A stretch of 64,000 nt of DNA from Anthopleura xanthogrammica (taxonomy: Eukaryota; Cnidaria; Anthozoa; Actiniaria; Actiniidae), in contig OZ025214.1 of NCBI GenBank assembly GCA_964019055.1, positions 6,819,358-6,883,357 on the forward strand, in the 5' to 3' direction. Of the stretch, positions 1-28,332 are shown in pieces. A model generated the notes under the pieces. The model was not told the DNA's origin. It searched no databases and saw only the letters and a program-made list of their open reading frames with translations. Numbering within the stretch: position 1 is the first letter of the stretch; each line of letters starts with the position of its first letter. The position numbers were made by a program, and so were the translations under genes.

Positions 1-2
1 AA

Positions 3-74
3 GCAAAGTCAGATAAGATTCTTGCCTTCTTTGATCCTGGGATTGAAGTGTCCCGTGTTCACTACCACTTCTAG
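3..74 (+). CDS. possible 3' end of an unrecognised CDS (cut by the left edge)
   Basis: One frame is open from the left edge for 23 codons and ends at a TAG at 72-74. The deduced C-terminus ends in EVSRVHYHF after a stretch reading KILAFFDPGIE, which has ordinary protein-like composition. Another frame is also open over the same bases to about 140, so the frame choice is uncertain. I do not recognise the product. Too little lies in the window to tell a real terminal exon from chance. Confidence 0.25.
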   Translation, partial: AKSDKILAFFDPGIEVSRVHYHF

Positions 75-312
75 ATCTCTTGGAATAGAACTGAAGGATT
101 TCAACCAAGTTACAAGCCTGGTTTTGCGTCAATGAACCTTTATAGCAAAATATTTTTTTATCGCCACGTTTTTCGACTGATAAACCTGAATCACTTTAAG
201 AATGGCTTTTCCTATAAAAACATTTGCGGAAGTTAAAACAAATCTTTTTCAAAACCAAAACAAAAGTGTCTGGAGATAACAGAAAATATTTGGGAAGCAC
301 GGATGGTGTGTG

Positions 313-910
313 ATGCTAATGGCCCCGCCTCTCAGCGCGGTTACCATGGGTCGATCTGTCCTTGAACCTGTTATCGTGTGAGTTGAGTTGAGTAGAATTG
401 CTTCACGTTGTTAGTTCTCTTCTGTGCTTTTCAGGGGTTTTCTCCATTTTTTTCTCCTCAAAAAAATCTTCTAAATTCTATCTAACACTTTAATCTTCCA
501 GGGAACTTGTCAATAGGATGAAAGACCTAACATTCGCCTTCAAAGAAATGAAGAAAAAAAGTTTAAAAAGATACAAGATAAGATATCAATGGTCGGCCAA
601 AAGAATGTTTTTGAAAAGCTTCGTACCATTATCTCTAGCTAGTTTCCGGCTTGATATCTTAATTATTGATTATTTCTTAGAAACCCACAAACCTTCCAAG
701 GACAAAAGAAAAATACACCTAAAAACTGAACCCGGATTTGAAACCTTGACTGTTGATGAGAACGGTTCTAAATGGGTGCCTCATTTTCCCGTTTCGCCTT
801 GCCGACAGCCTGTGCGTCTTCATAGCGGTTTTCCGTTCATGGGTCTTTATCCTTCGATACGGCAGGATATTTCTCAGCGTATTGTTAAGAGTTTCCGTCC
901 ACAGGAATAA
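313..910 (+). CDS. possible two-exon gene end, unknown protein (join 313..377, 502..910)
   Basis: An open frame up to 377 is followed by a GTGAGT donor (378-383). A pyrimidine-rich acceptor ends in CAG at 499-501. Joining the exons restores one frame (phase 2, valine codon across the junction) of 157 residues from the ATG at 313 to TAA at 908-910. The frame is also open upstream of 313 back to about 286, where a CAG at 286-288 could be an acceptor, so 313 may not be the true start. The product is rich in Lys and Arg near the junction (FKEMKKKSLKRYKIRYQW), has no visible signal peptide or transmembrane segment, and matches no family I know. An AATAAA at about 1160 could be its poly(A) signal. 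A chance ORF of this size is possible in AT-rich DNA, but the fit of splice sites and frame argues mildly for a real gene. Confidence 0.35.
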
Positions 911-1325
911 TTATTTTTAACCTTAATGTACAAATGAATGATAACTATACTTTTACGTCAAACCCCATCCTGTTACTGAAGGACTTCATTCAAGTTCAGA
1001 CACTGTCAGTTTTTTAACTTTCAACGTCCAATACATTAATACTGTCTTCCTCGTTTGACTCTCTGTAATCCATCTTAGCTTAAACGATTAACCAGAGTAA
1101 GGCTGTTACTGTACTGATTAGTCAAATGATCTTGGTTTGTTTGGAGCTTGAGCGGAAAGAATAAAAGACAAATGCTAGAATGAGGTCACCACGCCTTTTA
1201 TACCATGTCTGCCTCAATCACCGTGCACCAGCTATGCTGCATTCTTTTCCAAATAATTCATGAACCATGATCCACATGCATAAAGATCTAGTTGCAAGTA
1301 TTAAATTCGATTTATAAAAAGATCA

Positions 1326-1675
1326 ATCGAACTGTTTATGCAACTTGTTAAAGTACGATGCATTTAGGCTGGCCTTACACGGTACCTGAAGAATTTTTAG
1401 CCGTTCAACAATTTGATCAGTCTGTACCATTTACACGCAACCTTTTTAATTTTCACGGCAAGGCGTTTGAATTTTTGCCGCGGATAGCAAAGTTCCGCAG
1501 ATCGAACTGTTTATGCAACTTGTTAAAGTACGTTGCATTTAGGCTGGCCTTACACGGTACCTGAAGAATTCTCAGCCCTTCAAAAATTTGATCAGTCTGT
1601 ACCATTTACACGCAACCTTTTTAATTTGCATGGCTAGGCGTTTGAATTTTTGCCGCGGATAGCAAAGTTCCGCAG
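1326..1675. repeat. 175-bp direct tandem duplication
   Basis: The sequence from 1326 to 1500 is repeated with few differences from 1501 to 1675. Each copy starts ATCGAACTGTTTATGCAACT and ends in GCGGATAGCAAAGTTCCGCAG. No terminal inverted repeat or target duplication is evident. Confidence 0.92.
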
Positions 1676-3164
1676 AACGGTTATATTATGAACTCGCCCG
1701 ATACCGTGGAAGGCCAGTCTGAGCCTATATCCTCGGCATGCAAATGTCAAGAAAATGACTGTTTCAAAACTTGGATCAGAAGGTTTTTTGAATTATTACA
1801 AAATGGACATGTTTTTCATAATGTTCAAGTTATTATTGCTCAAAAGCCAAAAGAGTAGCAAACGTTATATTTTTTCATGCGTTTTTGACTTTGTGACTTT
1901 GTTCTGTCGTATATGCATTATTAGCATGGTGCTAGCATCGAATCGATTTGGGATCCTTATTTAAAGTCCGAGAAGTCATTGCTGTACACGCTAGCTATGT
2001 ATGGACATTGCGTCACCAATTGTATCAGCTAAAAGCTAATAGTTATTGATAATTCCACATAGGGCTATTAAGTCTAGATTTGTTTCCAAATGGCGCGGTT
2101 TTTGGATTGAGTCTTTGACGTTATATGTAATTACATATTGCGCATTGAACAAGTGACACAGTTGTAAAACCATTGCTACAGCCTTCTTTGGATGCTACTT
2201 TCACCGTAAAAATTGCTATTCTTATGCAATGGAAAATTGGAATTGAGTTGATAAAGCCAGTAAATAAAATATAGCCTGCAATGTGCGCATAAAGTGTAAT
2301 AAACTGAAATATTTTTCAAGATAATGTTTTTGAATATCGTTGCAACTGAACCGGCTCAGTGACAGTCCGGGCAAAGAGAAAAGGTATCTCTTCAAGTATT
2401 GGCATAGTAAAGGGGCTGAAAGAACCTCATGCAACCTGAATGCTCAATACTGACAATGATCTACTAGTTTAACAAGCCTCCATGCGCGACACATAGTGGA
2501 TTCAATTCCATTTGTTTAACTCACCTTTTTGAAATTCACTTTTTTCCAGTTCAACGCTGATGTCCTCAAAAAGTAAATGCGCAGCAAGCTGTTGGAGAAC
2601 CGAAAAAAAAAACTGGAATTAGACTTGCTGGGAAAGCGGTCGTTCTACAATATTTAGAAGACGAACTCGAGTAAAGATATTTCACAAGATCCGCACAAGT
2701 TGAGGGAAAATTCTTCAATGCGAAGAATTACGAATAATTTTTAGTCCGCACACAGCTGAGTTCAGTTCACGGCAGCCCTAATGCAGTGATATCATCAGCG
2801 CCGTCAGTTAATGCCAAGGTAATGTCAAGTTAAGTTAATCAGTGTAGTTAATTCAGTTCTGGGTCTTGACATCGCACACACGATAACATCGCACCTTGTA
2901 TTATGTTACTGTGGAAAACGATCACTTCGCTCTTGTCCGCTTCGATATGAACTACGATACGAATTACAAGTCGAGCAAGTTTGGTATGACAGTGAAAATT
3001 CACAGTAGGTAGATGCCGGGTGCATGCCCTGTATACTGGCTGGTTTTGCAGTAAGGTCCCGCGCGCTGTGATTGGTTTAAAGGATGCCGATGTAGTACTG
3101 TACAATACCGTTCCAGGAATGCAAAATGGACTTTATTGAAGTGTCTGGCGGAAAACCTCATTTC

Positions 3165-3370
3165 CACGATTATTATTATCATCATCATCATCACTACCAC
3201 CATTCATCATCATCATCAACAACCGCAATAACAACAAGTTAAATAGACTTCATCATACACAGACCTACCACCATCATCATCATTACTACATCAATATTAT
3301 TATTAGCATCATCATCATCACTACCACCACCACTATTACCATCGTCGTCATCAACAACAACATCGACGTC
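3165..3370. repeat. degenerate trinucleotide (ATC/ATT/ACC/AAC) tract
   Basis: Dense runs of TCATCATCATCA, ACCACC and ATTATT are interrupted by unique DNA. This is a low-complexity compound microsatellite. Confidence 0.8.
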
Positions 3371-6294
3371 GACAGCAAGTACAATATATTATATTAAAAA
3401 CTAAATTAAATGATATCAAATTCGATACACTGCATCATACAAAGATGTTATCCAAAAGCTGTCGTATCGTAGCAAAAAATTATATCATTTTCAAATATCA
3501 ACTTTTTGTGCATTGGCCATAATCTGTTCTGGTTTGTGTTTGACCCTCAGGCCACCCTATTACATCGTCACTGATATATTTATAAATTTATGATTGCGTC
3601 AAGTCGGTTGACGTCACGTGATTACGCCAAACCATCGACTTTTTCAGACTCGGTTTCAGCCAAGTCGTATTAGTCTAACCCACAGGAATTCGTTTCGAAA
3701 ATCGTCTGAGACGAGCTGGTTATGGCTATTAAAATTTGTTATGAGGACTGTTGCATTTTTTGAATAACTGATAGATCTTTATTTCGCGGATCATTTTGAA
3801 GGGTGGTGAGGAATGTTCAGATATGTTTCGTGCTTCTCCTAACACTTCTCTCGTGTTTTGCCAATCCCCTTGTGCTTTATACTGCACACAGCACGCGCGC
3901 ACGTTTTCTATTTCTTACAAACACTTCAAAAATGAATAAATTAAAGCAAAATGAATAAAACAAAAATGGTTTCAAGTGAACGTGACGTGCTCCGACTTAA
4001 AAAAGTTTTTTGCGGTTGAAATGGCGTAAAACGATTCAGAATCAGGCAGTAGATTGAGATAGGAATGTTCTATCACTGCGTAACTCACCACAAATTTGAA
4101 TATTGACGTTGTAATCAACATTCTTATATTCCAATTCGATCTTAGGAGATATTCTCGATAGAGTTAACCTCGTATATCTTCTTTCGCACGATAAATAAAT
4201 ACGAATAAAATTAGTTATGACGAGGAAATGGCGTCGATTATCGTAATAAAGTGCTTGAAAGCTTTTAGTGGTCAGAAATCAATTCATTCATTAGTAAAAG
4301 AACCAGAAAAAAAAGGTGAAAAAAATTGTGTGGACGGAAGTGGAAAGCTTGATTACATTTTTGGCGTTGCAGACTTAGTGTTAGAAGAATGTATTTTTAA
4401 AGGGGCTCGATGGAATGAACCGCTTTCAGAATTTCAAATACGATAATAATGGGTTTGAACGATTAGAAAACAGTAACAGCGGAAATCAAATGCTGAGACC
4501 AGATAATAGTCGAGGAGAGCAGTTGGTACACCTGGCTTAATAATATTTTCATGTCACGTCTTGTTTTCTTTTTCTTGGTGGGTTAGTTTGTTCAGGCTGT
4601 TTAATTTGCGTCGTTAGAAAAGCTCTTTCTCTAGAGACAAGCAGTGGACATGTGCTATGCTTAAAGAAGGGCCATGGTTCGACTGAAACTAGACTCGATT
4701 CGCGATGAAGTCAAGATCAAAGTCAGAAAAAAATCACTCTTGCCTTATAAACCTGATTTAAGTAATTAAACCTGTTTTTATCGCAGAGCAACTGGCGTTC
4801 TAAACCAGTTTTCTGTGGGGCATAACAGACTATAAGATCCAGTAACAACAGTCTCGATTCATTCATACATTGATTCATCTGAGAAGCCAAAAATGCGCTA
4901 TTCCTTAGAACTTGTTTTTGACCATCTTTAACCAACGATCGTGCCTCCTTCATTCTCCGTCCAGAATCAGCCGTTGTTTAACGTTCATAGCAATAAATTT
5001 AGCAAAATCATTACCTCCAGATCTTTATAGATAGCTACATCAATGTACTTCTTATTTATATACCTGTCGAGGCAATAGCTAGTCTAAAGATGGGTCGTTT
5101 TAGCGATGACTAACCTTGGTTTTTGGCTTGTTTACTACTTGGCTTGGCTTACTTTGCTTTCTGCTTTGTTTACAACCTGAGTTGAAAGACTTTGAGGGCT
5201 TGAACGACTTCAATCATGTAGAACCGGACAGATAAAGGAGAAAAAAACAAGAGTCTTGTTTCGAGGATGTGACTGCTATACGCTGAGCCACTCGTCCTTA
5301 TTTCCAGGTCATCTGACCTATTACATGCACGTACTGTCACTAACTAGTGATTTGGTAGATTAGTCAATTATTCTTGCGGGAAAACTAAAGCAGTCCATAC
5401 CAAGCCACATGTGTCGTCTGGCTACCCCAAAACACATCAAAATGTCTGTTAATATCTATACATCAGTGTGGTTTCTGCCATGTTTTTCTTTTACAATCTC
5501 ACCAGTTGGCCTTCAAAAGTCAAATAGAGTAATTATATATCCTCTACGATAAAATAACTGGAAGCCAACTATCTTTCTGTTATTTTAAACCTGAGCATTT
5601 ATAGCCGTGAATTTGTTCGTCTTTTTAATAAATAATGTTAAGTAAATACCCCGGAGGGAGAGATTCTTCAAGAATGAATCGAATGGGAGTTTCTAAGAAG
5701 TGTTTCAAAACAAAAACCCTCAACTGAGACAATTCTACCTTCACTCGCGCAACAACAACGTTCTTTGTACATCTCCTTTCGACAATGTACCGAATTAAAA
5801 ACATTCTTCCATTGTCGGAATTTGATTTTCTAATTTTTTTTCCTTCTTTATCCAACTCTTTTCATTTTATTTTTTTTCGCTTTTCTAAGCTCTTTTTTTC
5901 TTTCGGTTTAGTAGACTCATCATCGTGTTGAATGTTGAAAACGACAAAGTAATAATCAATCAACATGACGTAGAACTTAAATTAACTTACATCCCACACG
6001 TTAAAATCAGCCAGTCAAAGGCCGTCAATTTAAGACCACAAGAGCGATGTTTACCCCCTAAGAAATAGTATAATCAAATTTCAAAATCAAGCCATGGATA
6101 AATACGCTTCTTCAGAACGAAAGGAAGGGAACTGCAAGTCGGTTTAATACGTATCAGAATTTTATCGAGTGGCTGGAAATTTCTACAAGGGAATTGTTAG
6201 TGTCAAAAAAACGATGGTTGGGTTTTTTATGTGATAAAGGGTTAAGTGATGGGCATCTGCTCGAAAATGTAATGGAAAATACAAGATGGTAAAG

Positions 6295-6455
<161 letters not shown>

Positions 6456-7515
6456 AAGAAAGAGAAATAACATCATGAGAGAAGTGTTAGAATCTTTAGA
6501 AAGTTCTTCACTTATTTTAAACTAAAAATGGCCCATTATATAATCTATTAGATTTAGGCGCATGACGAAATACCAACGCCGGCACTCATTGGTCAGTGAT
6601 ATGGCAAATAACATTCTTTCCAACTCGAAACAGAGAGAGTTTTTTTTCAAAATAAACAGCATATGTTCAGTCCATGGCTTTATGCAAATTAATTTCTTGC
6701 TATTTCACATCATGAGTGTAGTGCCCAACAAGCTTACATTGTACGTGCGTCATGGACATGTGGTCAAGGCCTTGAGTCATGACCGAGATTATTCTTATTG
6801 CGTCTTTAACGAAGCCCTCTCATAAATTCAATAAAGCTTGTCGGAAGAGTAGCAATTGAGGTTAGGCATCAATTATTCTCTTTACGTCAGTCATAAATAC
6901 AGAATAAGTCACACTGTAAAGTTACAAATAATTGGAGTTTTTTTCCCACGGATTCTTTGGTTTTTTCGTGAAGTTTTTCAAACCGCAGTTCAGAAAGTAA
7001 CTGCATTTGCTGAGGCATTTTGCGTAAGAGTTTTACGTCACCAATGGCAACGGGACTATAACGTGGCACGATGCCATACACTTCTTCCAACTCTCAGTCT
7101 TAAAGAGAAATAAAGGGAATACAGTGAAAAAACGGGGGAGCTCGGAGATGGCGAACACGTCCCGCGCGCGGACGGCGAACCCTAAAACTGAGGGAAGGGG
7201 CAGCGTATAGTGGGGGAAACAGTTGTGTTCATTTAGCAGTCAAACAAATCAGTTTTTTCAACTTTCCCATTTTCGAGAAAACAATATATCAGGATCAATA
7301 TTTTTTATTATTTGTTCATTTTATTTTGATTCATTTATATACCCAATCTCCTTGGGCTACAACTTCCAACGTCATCCTCTTGACAATATTTACCCGTTTC
7401 AATGTCAAACTTTCCCCTTTAGTTTTATACAGTAATTTTAAGAACTAAGTTGTAACGCCCTAGTAAAACAAAAATGACCGCTAAATAAGTAATGTCACGT
7501 GATCAATTCTCGGCA

Positions 7516-7653
7516 TATATACCCCTTGCAGCACGTCAGAATGCAGCTCCATTTGGAGGACAAAACAATAAGTTCCAATTATCAGGAGATTGAAATTCTT
7601 TCGTTTTGTCCTCCATACTGAGCTGATTTGTTGTCACGCGCAAGAGGTCTATC
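7516..7653 (-). mobile_element. palindromic MITE-like element, TATAGACC family, copy 1
   Basis: The ends are TATACCCCTTGCAGCACGTC on the left and GCAAGAGGTCTAT on the right. Inside are paired GGAGGACAAAAC and CGTTTTGTCCTCC blocks and a centre reading TTATCAGGAGATTGAAATTC. The same end, block and centre order occurs at 16140-16278 in the opposite orientation and in part at 49073-49146. Terminal inverted repeats, small size and no coding capacity indicate a non-autonomous DNA transposon. The superfamily is not assignable by eye. Confidence 0.75.
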
Positions 7654-7709
7654 GTCTATTAGATAATAACAAATGTGAATTCACTAACTTCCCCAACATT
7701 TCTTTTAAT

Positions 7710-7733
7710 GTCTGTCTGTCTGTCTGTCTGTCT
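7710..7733. repeat. (TCTG)n microsatellite
   Basis: Five to six units of TCTG in a row. Confidence 0.9.
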
Positions 7734-8454
7734 CAAATTACGACCGTCATACTAATTCTATACAATTTGGCGGGAATGTAAAATTGGCGTAACTTGTAAG
7801 TGGATGTGTTATTTTAATACCATTATCTAAACTGATAATGCTAACTGAATTTTGGTGTTATGTTAATATCCATAGTAGAATAGTATATAAAAGATTCTCG
7901 TGTGAGATGAGGTAGGCGAGTATATCTGTATATATAATCATCAGTAGCATAGCCAAGAAAGATAGGAGAGGTTCACGTAATCATTCCCTTCTATAGTGAT
8001 GGAAGCTTTAGTTTTACTTGTAATAGTTTTAAGGAGACATTCACGTAACACATCTCGCTAGGCTATGACACTGAAAGTATGACTTAAGTACAACCCCCAT
8101 CACCGACTGGCGTCTCTCTTAGATATCTTTGAAAGAAAGGGAAAAGAAAACGAAAAAACAAACGAAAGAGTGAACGAAAGATAGAAATAGAAAGTGAAGA
8201 AAGAAAGATGCAAGCGAGCAAACGAGAGAAGAAGGCGAGAACCACAAGAACGACTTATATCTAAAGTTCATAAAATAAACAGTGCTGGAATCCATGCAAT
8301 GATTTGATTCTAAATACTAATATTCTTCAATCCCAGCATTTTCTCGTAACAAATACGTTACAAGTAAATTCTAATATTTCATTTTATAATTATAATTGTC
8401 TGATATATATATATATATATATATACAACTGATTTGATATACTTATAAGTCTAT

Positions 8455-8720
8455 TTGATTCCCAGGAGGGTGGAGTAGAGTTCATTTTGTTTTTCTGGTT
8501 GCATTTGCTTTCGCATATCAACCCCACCGGGGTAGGGTAGAGTATTTGTCCTTTATCACAAAAGTAAACTGCAACACAACTTGATTTTCCCCACGGGGGT
8601 GGGGTAATTCTTTTTGTCACGTGACCAATCACGTGATGCAACTTTAGGACACGTAATCATCATTGTCGCAGTGTTGATCAATCTTGATTTCATCAGGGTT
8701 GGGGTGAGGTTCGTTCAGCC
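8455..8720. repeat. degenerate repeat with G-rich CCCACGGGGGTGGGGT-like blocks
   Basis: Four related blocks near 8461, 8521, 8592 and 8695 share a (C)CCCA..GGGGTnGGGTA core followed by a T-rich segment. On the minus strand the first three give a repeated proline/tryptophan motif (TPPPW, YPTPV, TPPSW). They lie just downstream of the gene-1 stop codon and could be part of its 3' UTR, which I cannot delimit. Confidence 0.4.
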
Positions 8721-9039
8721 CTGTGTCAATCATCTTGGATAATCTTGATATTTATCACAGCTTTGAATTCCATTTTCAAGTTTGAAATAAAACCAACATC
8801 TTCTGTTATATAACAACATATCTAGAATGTGTTTCCTTTTGAAGGACGACAATTAGGATGCTGGTAGGAGCGACTTTTCGCAGCCAGCGAAATTTTAGAA
8901 TTGTCATGCCATTTTCTATCCAAGACCCGCGTGATTTTGAAGAAAGACATCACGCGCATGCTCACATCATAAACTTCTCGATGTCATCCCACATGTGTAA
9001 TTGCTATTCTTTCCATTATGAACAGCCAAGAAACTACTG

Positions 9040-24800
<15,761 letters not shown>

Positions 24801-26447
24801 TGCGGTCGATAATCGATTGATTTCTGGTTTCTTTGCGATGTTATACCAAATCTTGTTCTGTTTTCCGTTTGATCATCATCATAGCGTTCCTGTTAAAAGT
24901 TAAGAAACTTGTATGAGTCCGTAAAACCTTTACAAAACCAATGATACGAGGCGTATTCCTAATATAAAGAGCCTCTCACTCCTCAACCATGAACATGAAT
25001 TTGTTTAGCCTAACAAGAGTCACGTTCGGAGGTGTTTACACTAAGTGAAGTTAGAATAATTCATGAAGTTCGCCAAAGAATGCAACACCTACCAAGAGAC
25101 ACACTGTTCATTTCTGACACTTCAGCTGGTCGTGCTATCAAGAGTAATAAACTGATAGTAACCTAACTACACTGATAAAGTTGAGACGATGTGACGGAAG
25201 CTTAATCTGATCATAGAGAACACGAGGACGAGAAAGAATTTTCTCACTTCCTGAGGACATGAGAGAACTTTTTAGTCCCACTCACCGATTTGAGGCCGAT
25301 TTCTGTTCGAGATCCTTGCACAATGTTGTGAAATTCCACACAGTTACGTCTTTAGTTGCTGTGTTAGTGTTGATGAAGATCGGACAAGCTGAAAGATTAT
25401 TAAGAGTTTACAAGAAATCTTAGTTCTCGACTTATTCGCGAGTGAATGACCTTGAGCATGAAGTGTAAAGGAATGAACAATGAGGCCAATGGAGCAACAT
25501 TAATTAGAATAGGCTTTATTGACAGGCGCTTGACAAGGATGGATACAAGCCGTGAGATCAAATAACTCACTGCGCACATCCGGAAAGTGGCGCGATCGTA
25601 TTCGCTCACGCTTTCTATCATTGCTGTGCAAAATGTGTGCAGATTTTACTGAAAGTGTACGTACAGCACTTCAGTGAGGGCTCTTTGAGCGGTCATAGTT
25701 AACAACTGTCGCCATCCTTCAGTGATCACTAGTACAGCATGTGTGTTTGTCGAGTGAATGACAAAGCCATTTTTCTGTGTTCCTTTCTACTTTATTTATA
25801 TTTTAACGAGCTGTAATTGGTCAACCTCTGGGAATTCTAATAAAGCATCACAATACAAAAGGTCTACTGACGTCACCTATTGTTCGGGCATTCATAAGCC
25901 CTTAGCCTCTGTGTCTCATGGTAGACCTTTAGAGATTATACCAACTATGATCGTCTATTCTCAATCTTACAAATACAAAGGAATTCGTGAATAAAATCAA
26001 GAAAAAATCCTCCGGGATCAATTAATGTGACAGCCCAGGCTGTACGTTAATCCATACAGAAGCCTTGATGAAACGAACGTAACAGCCAACCAATGAGCTC
26101 CCCTGTACGATGATTTAAAATCTTATGAAAATAAAAAGGTATTGGTTCTGGAAGTCTAGGTAGAGCCTGGTGCAATTAATAGTAATTAAAGCCGTTTGCT
26201 TACTTGTTTTAGTCACTGTTCGACGCGTATGCTGATAGTTATTGCTGTTGTTCCAAGCGTCAAGTATAGCAACCATCAAAAATATGCAAACTGACCCAAA
26301 AACTTGACTCTGGCACCTTTTTACAATATATGTACAAAACTTTGCTCGAAAACTTAATGATAGCCGGAAAACATTGCTACAGCTTGAACAGCAGTCATCT
26401 TTAATTTCTTTGGCATAGTGCCTTAGGACAAAAAGAGGGCAAGATAG

Positions 26448-26720
26448 ATGGCCCCGTAAGCTTCAAAAAGTACAACTATTGTCTAAGATAATACAGAGTC
26501 ATTTCAAGAGGTATTTCTTTATAGAAGTAGGATTAACGCATCAAAATCCCACCTTCGACTTCTTCTTTTACAGAGAAAAATACTTTCTAAGAATAGAACA
26601 CGGCATGTGCTGGAGCAGACTTTTCTGCAGGGTATAGAACGAGACAGGAGGGGTAGATTAGCATTAAATGAGGAAGCTGATGATAGATTATGGCTGTATA
26701 GAAGGCGTGGACTATCTTAG
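26448..26720 (+). CDS. tentative two-exon small ORF (join 26448..26455, 26574..26720)
   Basis: ATGGCCCC is followed by GTAAGC; a strong pyrimidine tract ends in TTTTACAG at 26566-26573. Joining in phase 2 gives about 51 charged residues (MAPEKILSKNRTRHVLEQTF, then a stretch rich in RDRRGR and YRRRGLS) ending at TAG 26718-26720. The acceptor is good and the open part looks helical and basic, but the first exon codes only two full codons, so the start is weakly supported. I do not recognise the product. The opposite strand is also open (about 26471 to 26211) up to a possible donor. Confidence 0.2.
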
Positions 26721-27933
26721 CTTCATTCCCCTCCCATAGCTTTGACTAATGATGATTTTCAAAAACTTTGACATTGAAGTTTTCAGTCATGAACTGAGGC
26801 GGTGGTACGGATGCATAACCTTATCAGCTTGCTTGTTGATTAAGTTCACCCTATCGCACATCAGTTACGATTCCTATTCTAGTCAAGTAATGTACACATA
26901 ACGGTTCCTTGTGCTCCGGAAGTTAGATGAGTACTTTTTGAACAGAAACTAAATCTCGTAATCTCTGTAGTTTACGCCTATGGCTGCACAGTTTCGACGT
27001 GGTACATCGGCAAGAATCGCACCAGAAGTTTACCATACGTTCAAACACAAATATGATACTCTCATAAACAATTTAACCATGATTACACTAGAGTTCAGAC
27101 TGCTTTTCAAAACATTCTTTTATGTGTCTGCCAATGGATTTTGGATCAGACGCCTTGGACCTTATCAAGTTACCTTGCTTCAAATGTGCTCTTTTTGGAA
27201 CAAAACCAATAAACGTCCTACTATTGCACGTACACTGCTAGCCGGTGTGAGCACCATTTGTACTCCTCAATCCGTGAAAGATAGTAAAAACGCGTCTTCT
27301 TTTCTTGTTCGGTCTGGGGAGCACAAAGGTTCCACCAGCACTCAAGGTTTTGGTACTGTTTTCTCAAAAATAAATTTGCTTTTTAAAAAGTGCAATTTAG
27401 AACCAGTTTAAAAGCAGGTTTTTGCAGACAAATTGGTCAATATTCAGTTAAGGTTTTTTCCCCAGTTTTTCTTCAAACTGACAGTAATGAACCAAGAAGT
27501 GTTGGGAACTGAAAAAACAACCAAAACACCTACAAAAACAGGACTTTTTTTCAAAATATGGTAAAAAGTAAAAAGAAAAAAACTCCTTAACCTACCGTTT
27601 CCTTTGTCTTCTCAGTTGCTCCGGCCTAATAAATGAGGAACTATTTTGAGACCTAAAATATATTGTTATTAATCTCTGAGATGTCTATCAAAATCTTTAT
27701 CATGCAGTCGGCAAAAACTTCAAATGAAGAGAGAGCATTGTTCTTGTATTTGATAGTGAAAAACTTACACTTGACCGTGCTGTTATCGTCGTATAATCCG
27801 AACTCAAATGTGATCAACGAACTGTTCAGTTCACGTCTCGATTACTCTGGATCTTCTTGTTATCTGCTTCAACGAATCCTAATAGCAACTCAGTGTCTGA
27901 AAATAACACTAAGGGCGATGGTTATCGTGGCCC

Positions 27934-28036
27934 TGATTGGCTAGTTGCTGGCTCACGTATGCAAATTGGCGCACGTTAAATGACGCACGCGCATCTGCAC
28001 AGTTGTATAAAAATGGCGCGAAAACATGAGATTCCA
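27934..28036 (+). promoter_or_regulatory. promoter-like block: CCAAT boxes, octamer, TATA
   Basis: Reverse CCAAT boxes (ATTGG) lie near 27937 and 27965, a perfect octamer ATGCAAAT at 27959-27966, and TATAAAAA at 28006-28013. Order and spacing suit a pol II promoter with a start site near 28036. Octamer plus TATA is the layout of many histone and snRNA promoters, but no histone or snRNA follows. Confidence 0.4.
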
Positions 28037-28061
28037 AAAGCAAGACAAACTCAAGACAAAA

Positions 28062-28332
28062 ATGCAAGGTAATAATTGGATCGAATGAAAGAATGGCTAG
28101 AGTTCGAACAGAATATCATTCAACATAGAGCTCAATGCTGTTATCATTAAATCATTTATACAACAGGACAGAAAGCTCAGTACAGCATTTGGAAGCCACG
28201 CCGGGGCACATCTGGACACTCAAGTGTCAAGAAAATTGGAATACCGCAGAATCCCAGTAATTACAAACACGGGATTAAGAAAAATGGCCCGATAAAAAAC
28301 ATACTTTTACTGAATAAGAATGTCTGTCATTA
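28062..28332 (+). CDS. tentative two-exon small basic protein (join 28062..28066, 28165..28332)
   Basis: The first ATG downstream of the expected start site of the TATA block begins ATGCAAG and meets a GTAATA donor after five bases. An acceptor ends CAACAG at 28164. The join (57 residues plus stop) reads MQGQKAQYSIWKPRRGTSGH, then a Lys/Asn-rich part ending NKNVCH at TAG 28330-28332. A second frame from ATG 28013 through the same splice is also open to 28260, so the frame is ambiguous. No family recognised. Confidence 0.25.

Noticed and set aside
25858..25935. Possible small inverted repeat (AAGGTCTAC ... GTAGACCTT)
   Set aside because: Only about 10 paired bases; chance is likely.
26980..27411. 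143-codon ORF
   Set aside because: No recognisable domain, no convincing promoter or splice context; a frame this long can occur by chance in 64 kb of AT-rich DNA.
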